NCBI RefSeq assembly: GCF_963675165.1
Contig: NC_087392.1
Location: 2,061,001 to 2,125,000, forward strand
From: Halichondria panicea
Lineage: Eukaryota > Porifera > Demospongiae > Suberitida > Halichondriidae
Length of the DNA: 64,000 nt
Direction: 5' to 3'
Position numbers and translations under genes: made by a program. The notes under the pieces are model-generated. The model made no database searches. It was not told the DNA's origin and was given only the letters and a program-made list of their open reading frames with translations. Below are positions 41,320 through 52,600 of the stretch, in pieces; positions within the stretch are counted from its first letter, which is position 1; every line of letters starts with the position of its first letter.

Positions 41320-43110
41320 AGACATTTTCATACGCCTCCGAAAGTCACACCACAAGCAAGATATGGAAAATACAAACTTTGGACTGAAGAGAGTATGAGA
41401 AGCGCACTTGGAGCTGTAGAGAAAGGTATTCCACTTGCTCAGGCAGCAGCAGAGTATAATGTGCCTAAATCTACACTCGGAGACAGAGTATACAATAGAG
41501 TGAAGCCAGGAACAAAGAGTGGGCCAGCAAAATATTTAAGTGATGTTGAGGAGAAAGAACTTCAAGCATTTTTGCTTCGTTGTGCAAAAATAGGATATCC
41601 AAAAACTAGGAAGCAAGTAATGTCTATTGTGCAACGACTATTAGATTACAAAGACGTATAGCACGCACTGTGACTGATGGATGGTGGACATCCTTTTCTA
41701 GGCGACATCCTGAATTGTCTCTGAAAAATCCTGCCCCTATGAGTAAGGCACGAGCCATAGCATCTAACTCGGAAAGTATGAATGCTTATTTCGATTTGCT
41801 GGAGGAGACACTGGATACTTAAAATCTTGGAGACCGCCCAGAGTTACTATTTAATATGGATGAAACCGGAATGCCATTGAATCCAAAACCCCCAAAGGTG
41901 GTAGCTGGCAAATCAAAATATGTGACAGCAATGTTGTCTGGTGATAAGACTCAGATCACTGTTGTTGGTTGTGTAAGTGCGTCTGGAATTTGTATGCCAC
42001 CGATGGTAATTTGGGATCGCAAGACTCTCAATTTGGCTCTTACTGAAGGAGAGGTTAGAGGAACACGCTATGCTCTATCTGAACGTGGCTGGATGACTGC
42101 AGAAATCTTTGATGGCTGGTTCTGCAATCATTTTCTCCGATTTGCTCCAAGGGATAGACTACTTCTCTTGCTCCTTGACGGGCACTCTTCCCATTTTTGT
42201 CCAGAGACGTTGGCTATGGCTGCCAAGCATGAAGTTGTAATTTTCACTCTGCCGCCCAATACAACACATTTAACTCAGCCCCTTGATAAGGAATGTTTTT
42301 CTCCATTGAAGTCAGCTTGGCGAGAAGCATGCCATCAGTTTATTAGTCAAAAAATCCAGGCAAAAGTGTCACTCGCTATACTTTTTCAAGGGTTTTTGCT
42401 AATGCTTGGATGACTATGCGAAATGTCCAATCTGGATTTGCCACTACTGGGATCTATCCACTTGCTATTTTAGCCAAGATACAGGATATGGAAGACAATG
42501 AAGGCCCTCGTCTACAGTTCCTGCCAATGTTTAGCCCATTGCCCAAAAGAGCTCCAAAATCAAGTATTCAATTTACAGCCGAAGAGAAGACAACGTTCCA
42601 GCGCCGATTTGAGAATGGTTACGATATAATCACAGACCATAGGTACAATGAATGGCTTCTCTCAAATCATCCCACTGATCAAGTGAACTCTCAGTCTACA
42701 CACGCAAGCTCTCCGCTGACAACATCTCAAGAGGCTGGGAACATCACTTCTTCTCAAGAGGCTGGAAACACTGGTACTGTTCAATTGGACAAGGTGTATA
42801 TGCCTCCAAGTCAGTCGCAAGATACTGCACTAAGCAAGTTCTTAATGTCAGAGGAGCCTCCACCTACCCAGCCTCTTCCCAGAGGCATCAGTCCTGGGTG
42901 TGTTGTCACACGTTCAGATAAGATTCAAGAATTGCTTGCAAAAAAAGGGTAGGGTAAAGGAGGAGGAAAAGTTGAGAAAAATTCGAGCAAAAGATGAGCG
43001 GGAGAGAAAGAAGAAAGAAAGGGCTGAAATGAAAAAGCGCAAAGGCCCTGCACGGAAGAAGAAAACAGCTGCAGGTGCACTATTAGGTATGTGTGTGCAT
43101 GTGAGTTGAT
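41320..43110 (+). pseudogene. Pogo-type (DDE_1) transposase, pogo unit 2
   Basis: The N-terminal helix-turn-helix reads KYKLWTEESMRSALGAVEKG and AAAEYNVPKSTLGDR. Catalytic blocks are FNMDETGMPLNPKPPKVV, LLLLLDGHSSHFCPET and LTQPLDKECFSPLKSAW (D, D, D). Breaks: a frameshift near 41660, a TAA at 41819-41821 (ETLDT then NLGDRPELL), a frameshift near 42405 and another near 42945. After the core comes a Ser/Thr/Gln-rich linker with a direct repeat (SQEAGNITSSQEAGNTGTVQ), then a Lys/Arg/Glu helix (KEEEKLRKIRAKDERERKKK), ending at a GT donor near 43086. Same family as the transposase of unit 1 but clearly diverged. Confidence 0.85.
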
Positions 43111-43269
43111 CGTGTATGCGCACTATGTATTATAAGGCTCCTTTCTGTTACGAATCGCTTGCTAATCAGTCTGAGCCTTCTGGCAACGAGGAGTAGAATT
43201 GGGATGAACTTGCAGGTAACTGTAGACTCTTGTAAACATTGTTTAAATTGCTAATTTCTTTCTTTTAGG

Positions 43270-43490
43270 CGACTGGAATCAGGGAGGATCGTACGGGCAT
43301 TCTTCTTCAGAATCCGAAACAAGTTTAGCCAACAATACAAGTAAGTTTACACATTATTTTGTAAGCTATAGTTGCATGCCTGAGGAGTTCGATCCACTGA
43401 GTACTACAAGAACCCTATGCGTATTTTGTGTATGGATAAGGAGGACCTTACTGAATCTGAGAAGAAGGCTACAGGAGGTACAATATATGT
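43270..43490 (+). other. Short downstream exons of the pogo unit 2 gene
   Basis: A tttag acceptor precedes gcgactggaatcagggagg, encoding DWNQGGSYGHSSSESETS (43270-43340), followed by gtaag. A second piece (about 43380-43480) reads EEFDPLSTTRTLC, then in a shifted frame MDKEDLTESEKKATG. I take these as exons linking the transposase to the repeated exons. Function unknown. Confidence 0.45.
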
Positions 43491-44562
43491 TATTAGTTGA
43501 TGCGTGCGTGCGTGGGTGTGCATCATTTCAAGTTCTGTATTTAATTACACGTACATTCTGATTGTGGTGTGCATCATTTAAATATGAAGTATACATGCAC
43601 GTATCACGTGACGTATGTATGATAAATGATGCTCCTTAATTTCTTAATATATTCACATAGAGAGTCTCACCATCATTGAATGCATTACCTATTTCATAGA
43701 GGGTCAGCAAGCTGATGCTGCCACGAAACTTCCCACAACTAGGAGTAAGGGTGCACAAAGTGGTACGCATACTTCAAGTGGTACTAAAGGTAATTTGTAA
43801 TTCTATTTTGAGGGTGCTTCACTGAATGCCTATTTTATAGAGGGTCAGCAAGCTGATGCTGCCACGAAACTTCCCACAACTAGGAGCAAGGGTGCACGAA
43901 GTGGTGTACATACTTCAAGTGGTACTAAAGGTAATTTGGAATTCGATTTTGAGGGTGCTTCACTGAATGCTTGCCTATTTTTATAGAGGGTCCGCAAGCT
44001 GATGCTGCCACGAAACTTCCCACAACTAGGAGCAAGGGTGCACGAAGTGGTGTACATACTTCAAGTGGTACTAAAGGTAATTTGTAATTCTTTTTTGAGG
44101 GTGCTTCACTGAATGCATTGCCTATTTTATAGAGAGTCAGCAAGCTGATGCTGCCACGAAACGTCCCACGGACAGGACCTGTACTTTAAGTGATACTGAA
44201 GGTAAGTTTTAATGCTTTTTTTAGGGTGATTCATTGAATGCATTACCTATTTTATAGAGGATCAGCAAGCTGGTGTTGCCACGAAACTTCCCACAACTAG
44301 GAGCAAGGGTGCACGAAGTGGTGTACATCAGTGTGGATTATAACGGTCGGCATTCGGCTAATAACCGACCCAAACACCTGAAAAACCGGTCAGCTTAGCT
44401 CTGGGCTGCCACAATGACCTGCCAGAACTCGAGATCTAGTTGCGCATGCGCATTTGCATGCTGATTCAGCAAGCTAATTAGTTCTCATTGCATGCTGATT
44501 CATCATAATTAGCCACGTGAAAAAAATAGTTATTGTTTTTGTGAATAGCTAGCTAGCTAATT

Positions 44563-46852
44563 ATGGCATCAAAGCCCTCTAGCTCTAGCAGTGGACACTC
44601 TCAGAATTCTAAGCAGCCTAAAAGACAAGTGTCTGTTGGAACTTTTAAGAAGTGGCAGCTCCAACAAGAGAAAGAGCACAGCACTCTATCGTGGCTGCGT
44701 TGTACAGAGCAAGACAAGTTTGTAGATACTTTGTGGTGTGAAACTTGTAGAACATTCGAAGACAAGATATGTGGGACAAAAAACTTCTCTGCTGTCTGGA
44801 TTAAAGGATCAACAAACCAAAAGCTAAGCAATGTCCTTGATCATGCCAAGAGTGATCAACACAAGCGGTCCATGTCTGTTATGCGTATCCAGCATGCAAA
44901 AGCAACAAAGGCACCACTCATCGAGTATGCTCCAATTGCTCGAAGCTTACTGTCTGGGCCAATGGACCAAGCAACGAAAGAGAAAATGGGCAGAAAATTT
45001 GACATATGTTATATGCTTGCTAAGGAAAACCTAGCTTTCCGTAAATATTCACCCATTCATCAGTTGGAGAGACGTCATGGTGTAGAATTGGGGGAATCGT
45101 ATATGACCAAGGACTCAGCTCGATCGTTTACTAAGTACATATAGCAATGACCCAGCGCAATGAATTTGTAAACACTATCCAGTCGAATCTCCACTTCTTT
45201 AGTTTTCTTATGGATGGCACTACTGATGCTGGCAATGTAGAAGATGAACTAATTGGTATAATGGGCTTTTGTAAAAATAAAGCTGAAGTAGGGTCATTTG
45301 TTAGATTCTTCAGTATCCAGGTCCCTACAAAAGCCAATGCAGATGGGCTAATTGTGTGTGTTAAGCAAGCTCTAGAACCGTTTGGAATTGATAGTGTGCT
45401 TGAGAAGGCTGACGTGTTGGCAAGCAGGCCAATACTAATTGGTAGTTGCACTGATGGAGCATCAGTAAATATTGGTCAACGCAACGGTATGCGAGGAAAA
45501 ATGCAACGAGCACTCCCGTGGATTTTTTGGGGGTGGTGTTATGCTCACAGGCTGGAGCTGGCTTGTAAAGACTCGTTCACCAGCGGTCTATTTCAGGGTA
45601 TTAGTGACATGCTACTCCGTCTATACTACCTATACTCCAAGTCTCCAAAGAAACTGAGAGAGCTGGCAGAAGTAGTCAGTGACCTGAGAGGAGTGTTTGA
45701 ATTCCCAAAGAGTGGTGATACCCCAATTCGCTCTGAGGGTAGTCGATGGATTTCGCACAAACGCCAGGCATTGCAGAGGATTGTTGATCGCTATGGTGCG
45801 TACATGGCTCACCTTGAATCTCTAGCAGAAGATCGCTCAGTTTCAAGTTCCGACAGAGCTCGTTTAAAAGGATATCTGTCGAAGTGGCAGCAAGGCAAGA
45901 TACTTATTGGATGCTCTATGTATGTGGATGCTTTAAAAGTGCCGTCTATGCTCAGTAAGGTGCTGCAAGAAGAGAAACTGAACATTGTTTCTAGTTTACA
46001 GAACATTCTAAAATCTAAGAAGTCGCTACAGAGCTTAACCGACACTGATCCCCTACAATGGCCGACTGTGAAGCTTATTTGCAATAGACTAACAGCTGGG
46101 AATGAGTATCAAGGAGCTACTCTAAAGAACTACAACCAAGCTATGTTGACATCATGCAGAGACCAAGCCTTGGCAGATGTTCAAAGGCTTGATTCTAGCA
46201 TGCGAGATGTCAACTTACTTCGAGCAATACTGACATTTCTTGATACCCAAACTTGGCGCGCCCCAGTGGCAGAGGCGGAGGACAAAGCACTCACAGAAGT
46301 TCAGAATGCTGTTGATGTAATAGCAACCACATTCAGAGAACCCCTGGAGGCTGTAGGTGTTCGAATTCTGGAACTTCAAGACGAAATAACTGAAGTATTA
46401 GAGTATTCTCGACAATATTTGTCAATAGAAACAGACGGTTACAAGAGTGTATGGTACAAGCTCCATGTTTGCCCAGATGCTGTCAGATGGGAAAATGTCA
46501 TTTTGTTGTGTGAGCTATGTTTTAGCCTCCTTTTTTCTAATGGGTGCATAGAGAGAATGTTCTCGGCTTTGAAACTGGTAAAAACAGATCGTAGAACACA
46601 ACTTAGTCATCAAATGCTAACTGACATTCTAGAAATTTGACTAGAGGGACCTCCACTTAAAGATTTTTCACCTGACAAAGCTGTGGAAACTTGGTGGAAT
46701 GACTCTACACGAAGACCTAATCAGAGTACTCGCAAGCGGTATGCTCCTCGTAGCGGTGAGGGCTCAACAAGTACATCAATAACAATTCCTGACGAAGCTG
46801 AGTCCGACTCTACCTTGTCACTGGATGAATGGGATTCCTGGTTCGATAACTA
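44563..46852 (+). pseudogene. hAT transposase (ZNF862-like type), nearly intact
   Basis: ATG 44563. An N-terminal zinc-binding segment (WCETCRTFEDKICG, NVLDHAKSDQHKRS) resembles the finger of ZNF862/KIAA1586-type hAT proteins. The catalytic domain shows FLMDGTTDAGNVEDEL with the first Asp, IGSCTDGASVNIGQRNGMRG with the second, and WCYAHRLELACKD. The C-terminal dimerisation motif is NGCIERMFSALKLVKTDRRT. Defects are a one-base frameshift near 45142 and an in-frame TGA at 46638-46640, after which LEGPPLKDFSPDKAVETWW and an acidic tail run open to TAA at 46850. About 760 codons overall; two lesions only. Confidence 0.88.
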
Positions 46853-47021
46853 ATAAATTTTCACCTTTGACCTTATACTGATACATTAATTATGTGTATA
46901 ATTATCTCGATCCTACATAATAACTATGTGAACGTGTAATATAATTATCATTCATGACAAGAAAATTATACGACTATTAATCCATCAAATGTCTCGGGGC
47001 ATCTAAAATACAAAAACATTC

Positions 47022-47047
47022 GGGGGGGGGGGGGGGGGGGGGGGGGG
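47022..47047 (+). repeat. Run of 26 G residues
   Basis: Uninterrupted G tract in the 3' untranslated part of the hAT element. Other G runs: 53025-53041 (17), 57481-57492 (12), 61653-61667 (15). Confidence 0.9.
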
Positions 47048-47377
47048 CCGCGACATTCATGGCAGAACAGGAATCTATTTGACTGATCATTTGGTGAATG
47101 GTCTGACATAAGTCAGTTCACTTCACATTTCTTATAATCCACACTGGTACATACTTCAAGTGATACTAAAGGTAATTTGTAATTCTCTTTTGAGGGTGCT
47201 TCACTGAATGCATTGCCTATTTTATAGAGAGTCAGCAGCTGATGTTGCCACGAAACGTGCCACGGACAGGACCTGTACTTTAAGTGATACTGAAGGTAAG
47301 TTTTAATGCTTTTTTTAGGGTGATGCATTACCTATTTTATAGAGGATCAGCAAGCTGGTGTTGCCACGAGACTTCCC

Positions 47378-47573
47378 ACAACTAGGAGCAAGGGTGAACG
47401 AAGTGGTGTACATGTACACCACTTCGTGCACCCTTGCTCCTAGTTGTGGATTTTCTACTTTACTCTTTAGAATCATTACCTTTAGTAGCACTTGAAGTAT
47501 GCATGTAGTAGCACTTGAAGTATGCATGCATGCATACTTCAAGTGCTACTAAAGGTAATGATTCTTTAGTAAA
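47378..47573. repeat. Two palindromes built from exon-array sequence
   Basis: 47378-47449 reads ccacaactaggagcaagggt then its own inverse around the centre gtacatgtac (exon 3' half against itself). 47454-47573 is a second palindrome, tactttact..aatcattacctttagtag paired with ctactaaaggtaatgatt..agtaaagta, centred on a gcatgcatgc cluster with an extra direct copy of agtagcacttgaagtatgca. Confidence 0.85.
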
Positions 47574-47589
47574 GTATTACATTCCACCA

Positions 47590-47757
47590 TGCAGCTTCTC
47601 CTTGCGAGCAAGCCAAGTGTTCCCATTTGAATGCCCAAAAGTGGATCAGCTGTGATACATGTTCCAAATGGTACCATATTGTATTTGTGTGAAGGTATCA
47701 TCAAAATCAGCTGCATCAATATCATTTTTATGTGTAAACTGCAAACTTTAAAACGTA
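47590..47757 (+). pseudogene. PHD-like zinc finger at the 3' end of the pogo unit 2 gene
   Basis: The reading AKCSHLNAQKWISCDTCSKW then YH gives Cys pairs and the WxSCDxCxxWYH core of a PHD finger. After a one-base shift, SISFLCVNCKL supplies the last Cys pair before a stop. A C-terminal PHD-like finger is known in some pogo/Jerky-type transposases, so this is probably the last exon of the transposase gene. Confidence 0.6.
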
Positions 47758-47888
47758 TTTTTGTAATGATAAAACTATTGTCATGAATTGTTCATTTGCT
47801 GAATTGTTGACTTGCTGTTAAGCTGGAGCTTCACCCCTGTTTACTGATTTCCATAAAAGTGGTTTACAAAAGAGTATTTATTTCTTAG

Positions 47889-48263
47889 TGCGCATGCGTG
47901 AACGAAAAATGATATGAACTCTGGTTGACCTTAAAAGCTTCTAATAGCAAGCAAGTTGAAAACTAGGAGAAGAGTTTTTGTGCAGGGCTAGCTTAGTATC
48001 TACTCTATCTTTGTCTCTGACTGAGTGCCAAGTTATAGCAGCTAATCGAAGATAGATCGTTATCGTGTGACTATTGATATCACCAGTTTTTGCAATCTAG
48101 CGTATGCTATTTTCGAGGTAAAGGAATCTGAGCGGCCTTCTTTGGGATCCTTGCTGCTTAGACCCAGGTCCACCTCTGTATAGCACCAGTGTTTGTTGTA
48201 AGTCACTCTTGCACGAGAAAAAGTTGACGATAATTGATCGCTCCGATTATTGATCGCTGACTC
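47889..48263. repeat. Right long inverted repeat of pogo unit 2
   Basis: About 375 bp, inverted copy of 40228-40622. Confidence 0.85.
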
Positions 48264-49620
48264 TATGTTGTATGAACTTTTTTAAAGTCATGTTGATCTA
48301 TTATAGATGGCTGTTGCTAGTCCTAGTATTAATAGTCTGACTGAAGATGATGCACCTGGGGCAGGTCCTAGTATTAGTCTGACTGAAGATGATGTACCTG
48401 GGGCAAAATTGTTACCTCCAACTTGGTGCCATCCCGCAGAAAACTTTACAGGTAGGGGTTGCATGCATTGGTAGATTATGCTTGAGATAATTATTAATAT
48501 GCTATTCTTTTATGCTAAGTTAGCCAATATTTTCATAAAGGTGCCTGCATAATTCTCACCAAAATATTGTGCCAAAACTTAAAATTATGCCAGCACAATC
48601 TACCCAACCCCTATACTTGTAGGACACTGCATATTGCGTACGAGTGTGGAATGAGTGGTGCCAACATCGACTGAATGAGTGCAACGAGTAAATACAACCA
48701 CTTTCTGAGCTATACAACCCATGGAGCTAGCTAGCTTCCTACATGCGTTGTTTTGGGTTCGAAATAAGGAAAAAAACGGAAAAGAGTTTCCTCCTAATAC
48801 GCTATACCACCTTGTTTGTGGAATTCAGAGGCACATGAGATTTTGTGTAAAAATCTAGCATTGACATCTTCAACGACAAAGTTTTTTCCGACTCCAGAGC
48901 GTGTCTGGATGCTGAAATGAAGAGGCTACAGCAAGAGGGACTCGGATCTGCATCAAGAAAGGCCGAACCACTAACTGAAGAGGAAGAAGAGTTGCTTTGG
49001 ACAAAAGGTCTTCTGGGAAAACACTCGCCACAAACGTTACTCGACACCATCATTTTCATGAATGGTATACTTTGCACTCAGAAGTGGAAAGGAGCATAGG
49101 TAACTACGGGTGAACCCATGCCAGATTGCTATACACGAGAGGCCTGGACAGCATTCATACAGAGAAGGCGTCTCAAAAAATCATTCTGGTGGTGTTAAGG
49201 GACGAAAAACAAAGCCGAAAATTGTTCAGCACCATGCAAACACTGCCTCCCCAGAGATGTGTTTTGTTGCACTTTTTAAGCTCTACGAAAGTCTCTGTCC
49301 ACCAGATTGACCCAACAATGCTTTATACTTGAAACCGCTGTTACATCCTATGTCTTCATGCTGGTTCTCCATTCAGCCTCTTGGTCACAATAACTGGAGG
49401 CTACAGTTTCTCGGCTTTGTAAAGAAGCAGGAATCCCAGGTTTTCGGACCAACCATTCACTTCGTGCCACAGCAGCAACCAGGCTGTACTGATCAGATGC
49501 TGGAGGCTGAACCTAAATTTAAATCCTATACAAAGAAGCCATTGTAGCCGTAGAAGACGCAATGTACTTTTTATAGTATAATGGAACAACAAGAAGCTAT
49601 GAACCTTGGTACAGTGGACG
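48264..49620 (+). pseudogene. Crypton copy B, DUF3504-type tyrosine recombinase, near full length but decayed
   Basis: First exon ATG 48307 as in copy A, then the MITE-bearing intron. Core: AYCVRVWNEWCQHRLNEC (48630), DAEMKRLQQEGLGSASRKAE, EEEEELLWTKGLLGKHSPQT, FMNGILC, and, in a shifted frame, NHSLRATAATRLY (about 49453-49491) with the HxxR motif. Frameshifts or stops at about 48690, 48740, 48820, 49100, 49330 and 49490. The last segment with the catalytic Tyr is poorly preserved. It is the partner of copy A across pogo unit 2. Confidence 0.8.
48452..48622. repeat. MITE occupying the Crypton intron, copy B
   Basis: Left gtaggggttgcatgcattggtagattatgct; right agcacaatctacccaacccctatac, inverse to it. 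The arms are better preserved than in copy A. Confidence 0.7.
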
Positions 49621-52600
49621 CTTTCATTGATACTAGAAAATAATTATAATTATGTATAATTTGTTTGAAATACCAAAAAAAATGTTTTTTTACTAACTTC
49701 AGAACATGCATATGATATGAAGAGTCTGTATATACACACTAAGAACATGCATATGCCATGCATGTAGGAGTCTCTGATATGGCTATAAAAACTAATTTAA
49801 TTGAACCTCCCACCAGGGGATAACCTCCAAAAAGAGGACAAAAGCTCTAATTATGATAGTAATGTTGATTTAATGGACAAAATTAGTTGGAGTAATAGTT
49901 ATCTTTTCACTCGAACGTTGTGTTCGAAAAAAAAAAGTTTGGCTGCAGTCCACTTCTGCTCAACACAGGACAAAGTGCAGATGCAAAAACTAAAGTGCAT
50001 TTCGTAACTCTTGCGCTTAAGATCAATGGCTATAATAATACCTTCGGGCTAAGAATAGAAATACGACTTATTTGTTGCGTGGTAGAAGATATACACAAAA
50101 GATGCAGATTGAGTCCGCATTTAGTAGGACACATACAATGTCCGTATACAAGAGCATAAAGTATCTATGTATGTATACAGTTAGGATATAGTCTGAAAGC
50201 CTGTTGATTAGATCTTCTGTTTTGTTGCTGTATTGTGCATTGTTTCACACTAAACTTTTAAAGGCCCTGATTGCACAAATTCAACTCATGAATATTATTG
50301 TGTTTTTGTTTTTATTCTTCTCAGAGGATTGTGTTGACCACTGTGAAGGAGGTGTATGGTCAACCTCAGGACAAAAGCTTCATCCAACTATAGAAAAAGG
50401 TGACGCATTCCTGTGTGTGTTTTCGGTAGATAGCATCGATTCAACAATACGGCGAGAGTAGAATGTTCCAGTTTTATTGCTAAGAAACAATGCAAAAATA
50501 AACAAAGAGAGGAAGACCGTGACAAGTAAAATGGCTAACAATACTTATGTCCCTTGTTTGACCTCCTAAAAATGATAATTTTACCACTTTTGCCAATAAA
50601 AAATGACCTCCTTTTTCACATTAGTGATTCATGTACGCCTTTACTAGCTATCCTTAAAGATTGGCCTGTTAATTGCATAATTGTTGTCCTTCACAGTGCT
50701 CGAAATAACGTACATCCAACAGCACAATCATTCCGTTGTTGTACTTAGTTTAAGCTAGGATAGCACTAACTAGGCTGCTATAATTATTCTATCATAATTA
50801 TATATTCAGATACGCAAACAGATGGCCTCTTGACTCCAGTAGTCAAGGGAATAATAATTGGGCACTGGTCACAGGATGGACAACTGTCCCGCGAACAGAT
50901 CAACTCTTATTGATGCGACTAATTCAGAGTGGTAAGTCATTATAAATATGTCGGTAGCTAAAAAGTACCGGCATAAAATCAAAATTCATCTTTTTACATG
51001 CAAAACAACATCAGCAATGTTTGGTTCCTATATAGTATACACAATGTATATACACATGCACACTCGAGCAGGAGCAGACTTGATGGCCACTAACACTATA
51101 GAGTATATGGCCTCCATTGCCACTAACGAGACAAAAGTTATGCTATACATAATTATATTATCAAGAATTGTGGTCTGACTTTTTCACAACGTAACAAAGG
51201 AAATGATAGTCAACAGCCAGGGAAGATGAGTCCAGGGTCAGTAACCGTATTTATTTACTGATTTACTCCGTATCCTAGGTGATTTTCCAGTGAATATGAG
51301 CCATATTTTACTTCCTACAGGCACTAATATTTTAAGATTTGAAAATTTGCATATACAGCAAAAAAACGCAATGAAAAATGTGTGTAGAATTTTATTTGTG
51401 CTGAGCTAGCTAAACCTAGCAATCTCAGCTACTTATTACATGTTCATGAGGTCAAACAATGCAGTCAAATTCTTGCTCTGTGCTGTCTATGCTGAGTCAA
51501 GGCTGTGGCTATAAGAGGTAGAGGAGTACAAGTATCTATATATAGTATAGCTAGAGTCTCTAGGCTATCAAGGATATAACAATAATGAACCATGTGTGTA
51601 AATTAGTGGATTCTGGATCCGGGATAAAACCTTTTTACTGATTTGTGATCACTGATAGATAATTATAGTAAAGTTGTAGTAAGTGATTGTTCTGTGACTG
51701 GAATTACTTCATTTGTTAGAGGCTGTCTGGCATTCAACTGTGGGAGATGTGTTAGTCTTGACGAGGGAAGCAACAAGTGAGAAAGATAACCATGCAGTTT
51801 AAAAACGGACAAACAGTATAGGACATGTGCCAAGAAATATAGCTTCACTTATTTTTTCTTTCGTGCAAGAGACGTCAATAAAGGAATGGTGGAAATCACT
51901 GGGGATACTCTTAATCGTGGTGCAGGAATAGGGATGGAGGTCCCTTGTATTTTTCATTTGTTTGGCCCAGCCGGCCTAAATTGTATCTAAAAATACTTGT
52001 AGAAAAATACTGTACTTGCATTGTTAAAATTAATGTACTCTTTCTATATAGGTTATGAGCCCAGAGGAGAGTCAATTCTACCCTGTAGATGATTGGCCAC
52101 CATTGTCACTAAATGCCAAGAAATTTGGGGATTTCACCCTCCGACCCCTGTTGGTCTACATGCGAATCATCGATCACGATACCATGTCAGTTAGGTCAGC
52201 GGCATCTGCGCTGTCAGTTGCCTCCCTCCCTGTCCCATTGGTGGCTAAGAAGCTGGTTCGCAAATAAGCCTAAAAGTTTGCAAGGGCCTTATTATAAATA
52301 AATGCTACGCTGCTCCCCATACCATGGTAACTCACATGCAAACCTCAGTATGAAAAGAAATTGATAGTAATAAAATTCAAACTTGCCCTGCCAACCTCTA
52401 TATTGTCTCGCTATATATAGGTCCAAGAAATGCAGACCTTGCAAACTTTGAGCCCCCCTCCCTCCCTGAATAGCTACTCCCACCTGTCCCACCTATACCA
52501 ACACCCACACAGAACGAGTTGCGCAATTAAAGCAGCATTGAAAACGGAAGATAATGACACCAGGAATTAAACACTAACAAAAGCACCAAATATAACTCCA

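Larger units (their letters stand above)
44329..47146 (+). mobile_element. hAT transposon with 6-bp target duplication (2,818 bp)
   Basis: The ends CAGTGTGGATTATAA (44329) and TTATAATCCACACTG (47146) are perfect 15-bp inverted repeats starting with CAGTG. GTACAT flanks both sides (44323-44328 and 47147-47152). Removing the element and one GTACAT restores a 90-nt exon identical in layout to its array neighbours, so the duplication is 6 bp. It carries one transposase gene. Confidence 0.95.
43700..47412 (+). repeat. Array of duplicated 90-nt exons (seven units, interrupted by a hAT)
   Basis: Units begin after tatag at 43700, 43841, 43987, 44133, 44258, 47228 and 47343. Full units are exactly 90 nt, encode (E)GQQADAATKLPTTRSKGAR and GVHTSSGTKG, and end AAAG before gtaattt. 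Introns are about 50-66 bp. Units four and six are a shorter variant (69 and 68 nt) ending in gatactgaaggtaag; unit six lost a base. Unit five is split by the hAT insertion. Because 90 and 69 are multiples of three, unit number could vary without breaking frame. Confidence 0.85.
40228..48263 (+). mobile_element. Pogo unit 2 with long inverted repeats (8,036 bp including a nested hAT)
   Basis: Left repeat 40228-40622 and right repeat 47889-48263 are inverted copies (GAGTCAGCGATCAATAATCG against CGATTATTGATCGCTGACTC) about 375-395 bp long. TA sits outside both (40226-40227 and 48264-48265). Inside on the plus strand are a pogo transposase, a string of short exons, an array of 90-nt exons and a PHD-like finger. 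A 2.8-kb hAT is nested. It is flanked by direct copies of 537 bp of Crypton. Confidence 0.85.
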
